Assembly: GCF_003286085.1 (NCBI RefSeq)
Contig: NW_020825289.1
Location: forward strand, 558,001 to 622,000
Reading direction: 5' to 3'
DNA from: Drosophila persimilis
Taxonomy: Eukaryota > Arthropoda > Insecta > Diptera > Drosophilidae
Length of the DNA stretch: 64,000 nt
The translations under genes and the position numbers were made by a program. This document shows positions 45,170 through 55,499 of the stretch, in pieces (position 1 is the stretch's first letter; every line of letters begins with the position of its first letter). The notes beneath the pieces were generated by a model. It was not told where the DNA came from, did not search any database, and saw only the letters and a program-made list of their open reading frames with translations.

Positions 45170-47990
45170 ACGAAGTGGGGGACCGATTTCTCATCTTCCT
45201 CGTCGCGACAACTCCTGCAGAAGTCATTGTGAGGTATTGGCAGTCTAGAGGCGTCAGTGCCGATCTTTCAGTGTCCCGTGAAGGATCGAGTAACTGTAGA
45301 GCTCAAATATGTCTTTATAGCTCCGACTAGCGCTTTTTCAATCGTTATGGCCATATCATCTCCTGTTTGCCTTTTGCTCAAATATTTCGTGCGTGGGAAG
45401 CCGAAGCCTACGATGCCAAAGGCATCGCTACTTGCCCCCTCTCTGCTAAAAGAGTAATTGTAGCCTGTCTAGCTCATCGGTGGCATAATTCCCATCGACG
45501 CTCCTATATCCGGGGACCCATATAAGGAAGAAATCTAATCTCCTGCAGAGACCTGCAGCAGTCATTTACAGTCGCTAAGTTTGACGATATTGATCCTGAA
45601 GCTGTAATAGCTGCTCGGCTGTCCTAGAAGACGCACACCAAGTGAGTGTCTAGGCGTAGTTTGGAGGCAATGGAAATGGCCTCTTTGATTGCCTCAACCT
45701 CCGCTTGAAACACACTAAAGTGATCTGGGAGCCTAAAGCAGTAACTGATATTTATCTCGTTACAGTAAACTCCACCATCTAGCTTTGAGCCATCAGTGCA
45801 GAAGTGGACTGCATTTGCAGGTCCTGGTTCGCCTATCTCCCAGTCCTCCCTAGGTGGGATGGATACCTGGAAAGGCGGCGAGAGGTGGTCCCTAGGGTTA
45901 CAGTAATCTGTCCTCTCTGGTAATTGCGGTAGTCTTGTCAGGATTCCCGAGTGACCAAACGCGGATGCTTTCCATAGTTTGGCTTCCCTTATTCTGAGGG
46001 CGGAAAGTGTTTCAACCTTCTTTCTCATGAGGTCTACGGGAAGGAGGTCCAGCATGGTATCGAGGTCTTCACTTGGGCCATGCGTTGAACTCTGCTGAGT
46101 TTATTGAGGCATGTCCTTCTGTCTAAGGCTGGCCACCATACCACCACTCCATAGAGCATGATCGGTCGTATGATGGCGGTGTAGAGCCACCGGACTATAT
46201 AAGGGGTTCTCTATTTTAGTCCGATGGTTTTTCTGCAAGTATAGAAGGCTACTGTGGCTTTCTTTACTCTTTCCAGTCGAGCTATCGACGATAAGGCCAA
46301 GATACTTGGCGTTGTTGCTAAAGACTAGCGCTTCCCCACATAGTTTTGGGGGAATCAGTGCCGAAACTGTACTTCCTAGACGGATTGACACCTAGACCGC
46401 ATTTGTCTGCCCATTTTGACGTCTTCATGCCTTGTCAAGCACTCACACAGCGTCTACGGAAATTTACCAGAGAATGCTACGCCACCACGCGGCAGCCACC
46501 CCCCTCTATCTTCCACAGCAGTTCGATCACTGCCACGTTCCATAGGAGGGGCGGGAACACTCCGCCCTGCGGTATGCCTCTGCTGACAAATCTGGTGGAT
46601 GTTGACGTCCCCAGTGATGCCTTAACCGTCCTGCATTGTAGTATCTGATCGATCAGGCTCACCGTCCGGGAGTCAACCTCCAGGTCCGTCAGTGCACTTG
46701 TGATGGCGGGCGAGAGGATGTTATTAAAGCCGCATTCTATGTCGAGGATGGCTACTAGGGTGTAATTCTTTCGATGGATCTTCCATTCCGATAGGCATAT
46801 GCTTTGAGTCGGAGATTAGATTAGGTGGAATACTCGGAATACTCGCCCCAGGAGCCGTTCCATCGTCTTCAGAAGGAAGGACGATAGGCTAACGGGTCTG
46901 AAATCTTTTGGCGCAGTGTGCGAAAGCTTGTCTGTTTTGGGAATGAATACGACTCTGAAGCCAGGTGTAAGGGATGCACCAGTTGAAGAATTACATTAAA
47001 TTATTTTGAGCCAAATAATGCCTTTTTGTCCAGCGTGTATCAGTTGGGCAGGGATAATGTCATCTGGCCCATCTAATCTTTTGATCGCCTAGGAAATTTT
47101 CCGGCTTAGCAGGTTCTTGATATCACTTGAGATAATAGAAGTAGCCGCGAAATAGTTTGGTCTGTAGTTTGGTCATCGCAGCCAGGGCAGTGGGTGTTAA
47201 GGAGGAGATATAGCGACTCATTGCTGCAGGAGTGTCAGTGACATTCCTCAGGTTGACCTCCATCATAGTGTTGTCGTGGTTGCTTTCTGGAGAATCCAAC
47301 TCCTCCCCGACCTTGATGAGCCTGAGACCCCTTGCTATGTCGCTTTTGTCCGACACGTGCCCTTCAGGAAGTTGTCTCACACCATAGACGCTACGTTGAA
47401 CATCGCAAGCTTAGCCTCCAAGCTCGGGGCCTCATGGGGCTCCAGGTATGGCTCGACTTCCGGCTGCGTGCCCCTTGATTCAGATTTGTACGGACTATGA
47501 CTACCTTTTTGTAGCCATAGTCCATAGTCTGGCCCTTAGTTTGCTGGGAATGTCCTCCCATTTTAGAGGGCCGCCGAGGGAGCATCTTGGCAGGCGATGG
47601 CTTTCACTCTGCCTTGGTGCCACCCGGCGTCCTCACACTTGGGCGGTGGTCCTCCGTTCTCCTCGAACTTCTGGTGGAAGTGGTGCTGGAGCTCGTTTTT
47701 CACGAGGTGCCACTTGTCTTGAGGAATCTGGCCATCCATGTAGCCTCTGTCTATGACGCCAATGAGTCTTTTTCCTCTCGCCACTCTGCAAACGTGGGGT
47801 TCCTCAGCTTGGTTTTCGACCTCTTGGCATGTTGGACTTGCGTGATGATGATTTCGCGGAGCGTTGCCGCTTGCTTGGGGCCTTAACTGCGCCCATGCAA
47901 ACTTTGGCTAGCTGGCTAGCTAGCCCGTGACCCCTTTATCCTAGGGTATTAAGCATATCCGTCTATCCCCCTTTAACACCCGATGGCTGA
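45170..47990 (-). mobile_element. LOA-clade LINE relic in a Nipped-A intron
   Basis: Order on the minus strand: ORF1 remnant (47.8-47.4 kb; RLIGVIDRGYMDGQIPQDKW, a DUF4780-like motif, then GRVKAIACQDAPSAAL), a linker (47.4-47.1 kb), RT (RGIPQGGVFPPLLWNVAVIE at about 46.5 kb), and RNase H (HFCTDGSKLDGGVYCNEINI and VFQAEVEAIKEAISIASKL at about 45.7-45.8 kb). Sequence corresponding to the zinc-type tail is seen near 45.2 kb. It is related to 23749-25746 but strongly diverged, with numerous stops and deletions. Confidence 0.75.
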
Positions 47991-48244
47991 CGGCCAAAAT
48001 TCATGACAAATTTTTCCAACTCCAAGTCTACCAGAAAAAATAAGTTTGATGCCAGTGTTGAGGTAGGAAATGGTAGGAGCAAAATGCGAACATTAATCAT
48101 TTGAAGTGTCAAAAGGTTTCCAATGTACATTGGTTTAATCGCCGCCGACAAAGGCAATAAAGTAGTAACTATGGAGTGGCATATTTTATACATACTTTTT
48201 AATACATACAGATATAACAATTTTGTTTATGTTTACTTTTATAG

Positions 48245-48373
48245 ATTGGGCGTCTTTATCCACAAGCGGTCTATTTTCCAATACGGACGTTATATTTGAC
48301 TTTAAAGATTGAGCAACGCGAGAAGCATAAATCAGCCGAACAGGCCGTATTTGCTGGAAAAACATTAAACTCA
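48245..48373 (+). CDS. Nipped-A: Nipped-A exon: short FAT segment
   Basis: 43 codons in phase 0 between TTTTATAG and GTAAGT: IGRLYPQAVYFPIRTLYLTL, KIEQREKHKSAEQAVFAGKT, LNS. The first part matches the TRRAP family sequence that closes the FAT domain. The residues after AEQAV sit in a linker that varies between species. Both splice sites are canonical. Confidence 0.92.
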
Positions 48374-48443
48374 GTAAGTTATATTTATAATATAAATTTT
48401 GTATCTCTTCTCGTAAAATATGGTGTAGTGTCTACCCTAGAGT

Positions 48444-48837
48444 AAGACCAAATAAGGGTTGACTCTTACGGGGTGTCTGGAAAAAATACTCAAATTTACG
48501 GAATCATTTGGAAAAGAACTAAAAAAGATCCGGTGAACTCTATTTTTTCGAATTCGTCTTTCGCTCAAGCAAACACCGATTTTTACACTCCTTTCTTGTT
48601 ATTGTTTTTAACTGAGAATTTTGTTACGAGCTAAAGACAAAATTGTCTTTTGCGTACTTGTAAGTGGCATATGTAAATTGTTTGACTGTTGAGTCGTAAA
48701 AAATACGAACAAATAACCCAACGAAAACACAAAAAGTGTTCTGCTCAGTGAGAGAGCGAGCGTGCGTGTATTTGTTCTGTTTTGTCAGTGACCAGACCCT
48801 AAAGGAAAAAACTTTATACTGTTATTTGCAAGCTATC
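48444..48837. mobile_element. hAT-like non-autonomous transposon, second copy
   Basis: It is the reverse-oriented, shorter relative of the element at 2570-3253. The left end AAGACCAAATAAGGGTTGAC matches the inverted right end of that copy, and its inverted right end GATAGCTTGCAAATAACAGT matches the left end. Internal blocks such as GTTCTGCTCAGTGAGAGAGC and GTTTTGTCAGTGACCAGACC are shared. Imperfect 8-bp flanks (CCTAGAGT and CTTAGAAT) look like decayed target duplications. It sits in a Nipped-A intron. Confidence 0.7.
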
Positions 48838-49381
48838 CTTAGAATACATTAGAATCCATTTCAGAAATGATTGTAATCCATTTATGAGCCTATATTTTTT
48901 CCCAGGCTATGTTACCCAAGCGTTAATGACGAACCACTTCCTAAATCCGCCACATGTGCATTTTCAACTATCACCATGCCAACAAACAATAAAAGTCAAT
49001 AAAAACACATTTTCTTTTGTCTTGAAATATCAGCCCGATTATATTTTTGAATTTATTCAAACTTAATTAATATAAGTACAAGTCTTTCTTACATATTGAA
49101 CTATCTAAAAAATCCCAGAGAAATGGCCCAATGTTCCAAGCGACATAAATAATAAATCAAAAGAGATAAATAAATTTAAGAGACATCAATGCCCAACATT
49201 CGTCGCTGTTTTTGTGCCGTGCGAATACTGGGTTTCTTTAATTTTCTTGAAAGATAAGTCGATTGTAAAAGTAAAAATCCACTTTGTTCGTTTTAAATGG
49301 AAATGCCCATATGTAAAACTAACCAAGCTTATTAATGTAAATAAAAAAAAATGTTTCATTTGTTTTTATTTTTTTTTTTAG
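48838..49381. other. remainder of Nipped-A intron
   Basis: AT-rich DNA ending in a T-rich polypyrimidine tract and TTTTTTTTTTTAG. No gene is recognised. Confidence 0.7.
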
Positions 49382-50596
49382 AATTTGGAGACCATTTCTT
49401 CGAGTTGCGGTAGAGGTAATCAAGGCACTACTCCTTCAGTTAACCCTATTAAAGCAACGCCCCCTATGTGGCGATGCTCTAAGGTAATGCAATTGCAACG
49501 AGAAGTGCATCCAACAATTCTGAGTTCTTTGGAAGGCATAGTTGATCAAATGGTTTGGTTTCGGGAGAGTTGGACCGAAGAGGTTCTTCGACAACTGCGC
49601 CAAGGCTTAATAAAGTGCTATGCTATAGCATTTGAGAATAGAAATACAGTCGTCAATGCAACCATAACCCCCCATACATTACACTTCGTTAAAAAGCTAG
49701 GATCCACATTTGGCATTGGGATTGAAAATGTCCCGGGCTCTGTAACATCATCTATATCTAATTCTGCCGCCTCAGAATCCCTAGCACGGAGGGCCCAAGT
49801 AACCTTTCAGGATCCGGTATTTCAGAAAATGAAGGAACAATTTACGAATGATTTTGATTTTTCAAAACCCGGCGCTATGAAATTGCACAATTTAATAACT
49901 AAATTAAAAACCTGGATTAAGGTTTTGGAAACCAAGGTTAAAAAATTACCGACTTCGTTTTTGATAGAAGACAAGTGTAGATTTTTATCAAACTTTAGCC
50001 AGAAAACCGCTGAAGTTGAACTTCCTGGAGAGTTATTGATTCCTTCATCTTCACATTATTATGTAAGAATCGCAAGATTTATGCCACGTGTGGAAATAGT
50101 TCAAAAGAACAATACTGCTGCACGAAGGCTATATATCAGAGGCACAAATGGAAAAATCTATCCTTATTTAGTAGTCCTGGATTCTGGACTTGGCGATGCT
50201 CGACGTGAAGAGCGAGTATTGCAATTAAAGAGAATGTTAAATTATTACCTAGAGAAGCAAAAAGAGACAAGCCGGCGTTTTTTAAATATAACAGTACCTC
50301 GTGTTGTCCCCATATCGCCACAGATGCGATTGGCTGAAGATAATCCCAATAGTATCTCACTAATAAAAATCTTCAAGAAATGCTGTCATAAAATGAAAAT
50401 TGACTATGATATGCCAATTGTTAAATATTATGAGCGCCTTTCTGAAGTCCAGGCTAGAGGAACTCAAACGACACATACAATTTTAAGAGAAATATTCACC
50501 GAAATTCAATGGACTATGGTCCCAAAAACTTTACTTAAAGATTGGGCATTGAAGACATTTTCGGCAGCTACGGATTTTTGGCATTTTAGAAAAATG
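49382..50596 (+). CDS. Nipped-A: Nipped-A exon: FAT-kinase linker and start of PIKK pseudokinase
   Basis: 405 codons in phase 0. They start NLETISSSCGRGNQGTTPS (variable) and then enter conserved sequence: MWRCSKVMQLQREVHPTILS, MVWFRESWTEEVLRQLRQGL, and the start of the PI3K-like domain VEIVQKNNTAARRLYIRGTN, YPYLVVLDSGLGDARREERV, LNITVPRVVPISPQMRLAED. In TRRAP/Tra1 this domain keeps the kinase fold but lacks the catalytic residues and serves as a structural core. The exon ends at FWHFRKM before GTAAGT at 50597. The remaining pseudokinase and FATC sequence is not found before 64000. Confidence 0.95.
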
Positions 50597-50769
50597 GTAA
50601 GTAGCTAATCAGATTTATGATTTATTAAAAAATTGTTGCTTTCTAATTTTGATTTAATTAATTAATTATTTGACAACAAAAAATTTATAAAAATCGTTCG
50701 TCTTTTTTTTCTATTCTCACACCAACACAAGCCGTTTCGTTTCGCTTACCTCTGCTTCCCTTCAGCAGC
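50597..50769. other. start of a Nipped-A intron longer than 13 kb
   Basis: GTAAGT donor at 50597. AT-rich sequence without a recognisable element up to a DINE-1 fragment. Confidence 0.7.
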
Positions 50770-50955
50770 TTGGTAGATATGGCCAGTCTCCATGGCTCTA
50801 CGTTTTCAGTTTTCTCGTATCTTCAAATTTGTGTATGCCATAGATTTTCGTCTTTTGGACGAAATTTTGAAATACAGTTATAACAGTGCATTATCACAGT
50901 AGTCTGGTTAAACAATTTTCTTCTAGGCGTTATAGCCTCTGCACACTGAGCCCAT
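50770..50955 (-). mobile_element. DINE-1 central fragment
   Basis: It contains AGTTTTCTCGTATCTTCAAA, then GCCATAGATTTTCGTC and GTTATAGCCTCTG, corresponding to one central repeat unit of the reversed DINE-1 copies. Both ends are missing. Confidence 0.6.
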
Positions 50956-50998
50956 CCCGGGGGAATGGTGGGATTTTTTGACAAATGTGAAACTCCGA

Positions 50999-51990
50999 TT
51001 CACACTGCCACCATCCACCATCCACCATCCAACATCCATCAAAAACAGCTGATGCCAATAACAAGTTCATTAAATTTGCGCGGAAGATTTATTAAGTTTA
51101 TTATTTATTTATTTAGTTTAAAGTACAAGGACATATTTTATGGTTTTAGAAGCGGTTCGGGACATTTTGGGAGAAAGATGTACCAGAAAACAACGAGGCG
51201 TTTTTCAAAGAGAGTTTCCGAATGGAGAGGCACTGCTTTGATATTTTAGTGAATCGGCTTGAAGTGCTGCGAAAGAAGGACACCAACTGCCGAGCTGCAA
51301 TTCCTTTGGAAAAGCGCATCGCCATTGCGCTATACACTTTGGGCTCGTCCTCTGAGTACCGAACAGTTGGCAGGCTTTTCGGTGTAGCTCCAAACAGTGT
51401 GTGTAATATCCTGCACGAGTTTTGCAGAGCACTTATCCGAGCCCAGCCTCCTTCATGGACTCGGCCATCTCCATGTACACATGTGAATTTTTGCGTGGTC
51501 CGCGCAAATCTTCAATTTTCTCCTGCCATATGTCAACCAGCAGGCACTCAAGCGCGGCACTCCATTTCACCCTGCCGCCTGCTGTTGTTCTCTTGTTTGC
51601 TGCATTGTGTAATAATATTATATATTATAAACAATAAAAAACAAATATATCTATTCAACGTACCACTGGAGGAGTTTTCTGGCACTAAATCCATTTTATT
51701 AATAAGTTTTTGGTCTGCTGTCCTTCCGAGCTGTTCTGTTGTTGTTTTTGTTTTTTGTTAATTTTGTCACAATCATTGTTTACGTTTTCGCAGTGAATAC
51801 CATTTTTCCATTGTGAATGACAATTATTCAGAGTTGCATTTGAAAACCATCGGCTAACTATCGCATAGAAACGTGCGGTTTAGGAACATCCAAAATGGAT
51901 GGTGGACTAACTGGGAAATTTTCGGAACGGCAAAACCTTACGGACCATCCCCGAAATGGATGGTGGATGGTGGATGGTCGTCAGTGTGAA
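50999..51990 (+). mobile_element. PIF/Harbinger DNA transposon remnant
   Basis: The ends are inverted repeats: TTCACACTGCCACCATCCAC at the left and the complement of a TGGATGGTGGATGG...CAGTGTGAA end at the right, each with several CCACCAT units. Inside, 51222-51480 encodes the N-terminal part of a HARBI1-type transposase (DILVNRLEVLRKKDTNCRAA, RIAIALYTLGSSSEYRTVGR, LFGVAPNSVCNILHEFCRAL). The catalytic DDE half is missing. Target duplications could not be resolved. Confidence 0.75.
51222..51480 (+). pseudogene. HARBI1-like transposase N-terminal fragment
   Basis: About 86 residues with the helix-turn-helix region typical of PIF/Harbinger transposases (SEYRTVGRLFGVAPNSVCNI). After Pro-rich sequence the frame leaves the family and runs into unrelated DNA, so the C-terminal catalytic domain has been deleted. 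The protein would have cut DNA at element ends; this copy cannot. Confidence 0.7.
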
Positions 51991-52234
51991 AAGCCTATTA
52001 CCCACATCAGCTTTCCCAAAAAGTCTAGTGCATCCCTATACTTTTTTAGTACTTTATTTTCAAAATTCGGAGTGATAATAAACCGTAAAGATGAAAGCAT
52101 CGTAGCACCGGCGGCTTTTGACGTTTTTGTGAATTTAAATGGGAACTTTTGATTTTTTTCTCCTTGAAATGTGATGAATTTATTAAACTTCTTATATAAA
52201 AACAGTCAAAAAAAATCTTTAAGTCGTCAAATGA
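51991..52234. other. unassigned intron DNA
   Basis: Nothing recognised between the Harbinger remnant and a LINE relic. Confidence 0.4.
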
Positions 52235-53250
52235 ACCATCGCGCGAGTGCCTATGTGATTTTAAAGTCCTCGAGAGTCGAATGCTCCAGAATTTGCGTCA
52301 GGTCATCCGTGCTGTAATGAGACATAAGATGAGCTTGGATTCCTTTCCGTACGAGTACGGCGGTTCTTTTCCTGCTTACTGCTTGCGTAGAGAAGGTTGT
52401 ACTTTGAGAACTTTAGTCCGGTCACTTAGTTGCCTGACACAACCCATGGCTCCTGGACTAAAGCTATGTCCTCGGGCCCTTGCTCCATGACAATGAGGAG
52501 CTTCTCCGACGCTATTTTGCTCTTATGAAGGTTGAGCTGCAGCATCCTTAGTGTCAGCCTCACACGACGGTTTGACTATTACTGTGAGGTCACCGTCCTC
52601 CTATTCCTCAGAGTCTTCCAGCGCAAGACCCTAGGCGGCCTTCACTGTGGTTTCCAGATCTAGTTCTTTCTCCACCTCGCCTGCCTGCAGGGTATGCAGA
52701 ACTTCGTCTTCGGGGTGGCGCTTTTTAAGACGCAGGTAGGCACTACCTACGCCCCACGCCATCTTCACGAACTGGGGATACAGAAGGTCCTCTGCCTCCT
52801 TCCTGATCTAGAGGATCACATTCTGACCCCTCCTCTTCAATCAGAACAATGCAGTCTGCCGTTGGCACGTCTGGGTTCTGCCTCTGTAGCAGCTTCGTCG
52901 TTGCATTTGAGGATCTTGACGCCGTTCAGCCATCCTGCTCCATCGAACGTGGGCATGTGAGCGCTGGGGTCCTCCTCCTTTCGCGAGAAGAGAGATTGGC
53001 AGATTGACAATGGCAGCCTCGCTCATGGCCTTGGGAGATATCGTCGTTCTTTTTCGTTGCGACCAGACGCGTTTTTGTTTTGCGCACCGCTCTTTTTCCT
53101 TTTGCTTTTGCACAAACAACCGGTGTTTTCGTAAATATTCCGCGAGTGCCTGCCTTTTTATTTGTGTTATTAAACTTATTATTAAACTTTTTATTTTTCG
53201 ACGTCGGCTTGTCGTGTTTGTGTTGTCGTGAGTACGCATTAAATTGCATT
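52235..53250 (-). mobile_element. LINE 5' portion (ORF1 and start of endonuclease), LOA/Jockey type
   Basis: On the minus strand an ORF1-like basic N-terminus opens near 53249 (MQFNAYSRQHKHDKPTSKNK, lysine-rich). Around 52.5-52.4 kb an endonuclease start is visible (ALVQEPWVVSGN, then FSKYNLLYA), the usual LINE ORF2 beginning. It is truncated at the 3' side near 52235 and has many breaks. The clade is uncertain because RT is absent. Confidence 0.55.
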
Positions 53251-53269
53251 ACAGTCCGCTCTCGTCTTG

Positions 53270-54236
53270 TAGCTTTTGTTGCACTATCACTCTTTCCCTA
53301 TCACCTAAACTTAAATAACTGTTATTTCTCTCTCGATCTCGTAACTTCCTGTTCAGTAGCTCTCTCTCTCATTAGCTGCTGCTGCAACTGCTCTCCTCTC
53401 CTCCTATTAGCGTCTGTCTGGCACACTGGTCTGATAGCCATTTTTATTAAAATATTATTTGATTTTAATTTTGTTAACATTTTTTATTATGGAGTTTTCT
53501 GTTGTATGTGCTAAAAAATCATGCAATAAGCAGATAAACCACTATCATCACTATTTGTTTTGAAAATGTATTTGATCTTATTTTTGTTCATGAATATTCT
53601 ACTTCTTCGACTAGTTAAGCCGGTGTTTTCACCGGGTTCAGACGGGGTTCCAGGTTGTTACAAAAAATTATAGAGTTAAAGCATCCGGTATTCCTAAAAT
53701 GATTGGGAATGTTTTAACTTCGCACTTGCAACGTCACTGCAAGTCATTAATATCTCCAACTCAACATGGTTTTATAAAGCGGCGATCAACCACCACGAGC
53801 TTGTTAGAGTTTACCTCTTTCATTATTGAAGGCTTTCAAAGTAACTTACAGACGGATGTTATTTACAACGACTTTAGTAAAGCAAACGACTCTGTAAACC
53901 ATTCCCTTCTAGCACACAAACTTGTCCTTTTAGGGTTCCCGCCCAAGCTCCTGAGATGGATTTCTAGCTATCATTGTTCCAGGTCTCAAAGAGCTCTCTT
54001 CAAAAACTACCTCTCTTGACCAGTAAAGGTTTCTTCGGGAGTACCACAGGGCAGCCATCTAGGCCCCCTACTCACATACTCTCGAGTACCTATGTATGCG
54101 GATGATGTTAAACTCTGTGTCCAGTATAAAGACATTTCATTTCATTCTCGCTTGCAATCCGATCTCAATAGCTTTCAGGCATGGTGTTGTGAACATTTGT
54201 TACACCTTAATGCCCCGAAATGCAAAGTAATGGCTG
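53270..54236 (+). mobile_element. CR1/Jockey-type LINE, 5' part, split by a BEL/Pao fossil
   Basis: A probable 5' untranslated region (CT-rich, about 53270-53480) and an ORF1-like start (MEFSVVCAKKSCNKQINHYH at 53489) are followed, after a large deletion, by RT: SPTQHGFIKRRSTTTSLLEF, VIYNDFSKANDSVNHSLLAH, SSGVPQGSHLGP and MYADDVKLCVQYKD. The coding ends at AAATGCAAAGTAATGG near 54232, where LTR-type sequence starts. The LINE resumes at 61447 with the next bases of the same frame region, so both pieces belong to one copy. Confidence 0.8.
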
Positions 54237-54568
54237 TTTGTATTGGGGCGGGCGAAGCTCAATTCTTCAATATCAAAATTGTTGATCCAGGGAACCTCCT
54301 AGTGGCCGTCGCAAGAAATGTAAAAGATCGTTGTGTTTCGTGGTAGATATATGTCGCTGTGTATTTGGTTCGGGGGTCGCGCGGTAGATCGGCCGTTTGA
54401 ATCGGGGGTGAAAGCGTAACTAACTCTAAGTCTTGTGCTCTAAGCTTGATGCTGCGGTGAGCGCCGTGTGGATCGTGTAGTGTCGATCGTAGATTTTCCG
54501 AGCGCGCGAGAGCGAGCTGGGACCGGAGTTAGTACAGTGCGCAGCAATTATCTGCGGCTGCACTGAAC
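54237..54568 (-). repeat. short LTR, about 332 bp
   Basis: In minus-strand sense it starts TGTTCAGTGCAGCCGCAGAT directly after the purine tract AAGGGGGTGGAGGA and ends CGCCCCAATACA, where LINE sequence begins. TG...CA ends and a polypurine tract support an LTR. No second copy was found near 61.4 kb or elsewhere in the window. Confidence 0.65.
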
Positions 54569-55429
54569 ATCCTCCACCCCCTTGCAGGATTGCAAGGTTG
54601 AGTGCACGCCCCCGGCAGGATCCATCCAAACACGGTGCTCTGAGCCACCGGCAGGCCGTTCTCACGCGCAAGAAACCCGGGCTGGATCACCTTCGGGTAA
54701 ACGTTCGCTCCCAAGATGAGCGAGTTTGTGGCCGATCGATGGAATTGCTCATCGGCAAGCCTCAGGTCGCCGAACCGCGCCCGGACGGAATCGCTCAGAT
54801 GTCGGATCGGCGTGCGGATGCGCCATCGGTGCTCGACCTTAAGCACCGTCTTCAACCGGAAGTCGCCAATTTTGGCGCGGATCATCGCCGTACACACTTT
54901 CTCGTCCCCTACACGGGTGGTGGGCAACTTGAAGGTGCTGGCCAAGGAGTCGTCAATGCAGCTCACCGGCGTGCATGGGTCGATGAGCGCCGCCGTCTCG
55001 AAGTTTTTGGAACCCGTATCCAGGACCACCAGTGCCGTCGGGAGGAGGTTGAGGCTTCGATGTTATAGAAGTGAGTCAACTGAAGGTGCTGGGGTCCCTG
55101 CCTCGGGGCGGCTCACGGGGAGACGCGGGCGGCGTTCAGCTTGGGACCCTGGAGAAGCAGTCGATGGTGTTGCGGTCCCCGCAACTCTCGGCACAGCCCG
55201 CCACTGCGACAATCCTTGCCAGAGTGTTCGTGGGCCAGGCAGTTCCCGCAATATTTGTTAATGAGGACGGCTTAATGAGAGGCTCCGGCCTCTTCTCGGG
55301 GCTCAGGCGAAGGAAATGGTGACAGGTCCGTAGCGGATGCACTCCTCGGCAGACCCGGCAACGGTAAGAGTTCATTCCTCGATCACGTCGGCGCTCCGTG
55401 GTGCGGTTGAGGCGGATCCGTGGGGCCAT
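54529..55429 (-). pseudogene. zinc-knuckle plus BEL-type retropepsin frame after pol (fossil)
   Basis: It starts at MAPRIRLNRTTERRRDRGMN (55429). The first part has a Cys-rich knuckle CRVCRGVHPLRTCHHF and the second a BEL/DUF1758-type protease fold: VLDTGSKNFETAALIDPCTP, then NSLILGANVYPKVIQPGFLA and PVAQSTVFGWILPG. The coding runs through the purine tract into the LTR. Its position after pol is where an env-like gene would lie, but it resembles gag/protease, not an envelope. It is different from the protease inside the same locus at about 58.4 kb. Confidence 0.65.
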
Positions 55430-55499
55430 GTCCAGATGAGGATGGTACTATGATGGAGTAGAGAAGTCGAAGAAGTATTAGTACGGAGCTGTGAATGGG

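Noticed and set aside
48373-48420. Variable peptide FAGKTLNS at the end of exon 48245-48373 as intron retention
   Set aside because: A good GTAAGT donor follows directly and the phase matches the next exon.
29403-50596. Nipped-A copy as a pseudogene because of the GA donor
   Set aside because: All seven exons are open over 2234 codons with high family conservation and otherwise canonical splice sites, so a functional gene is more likely.
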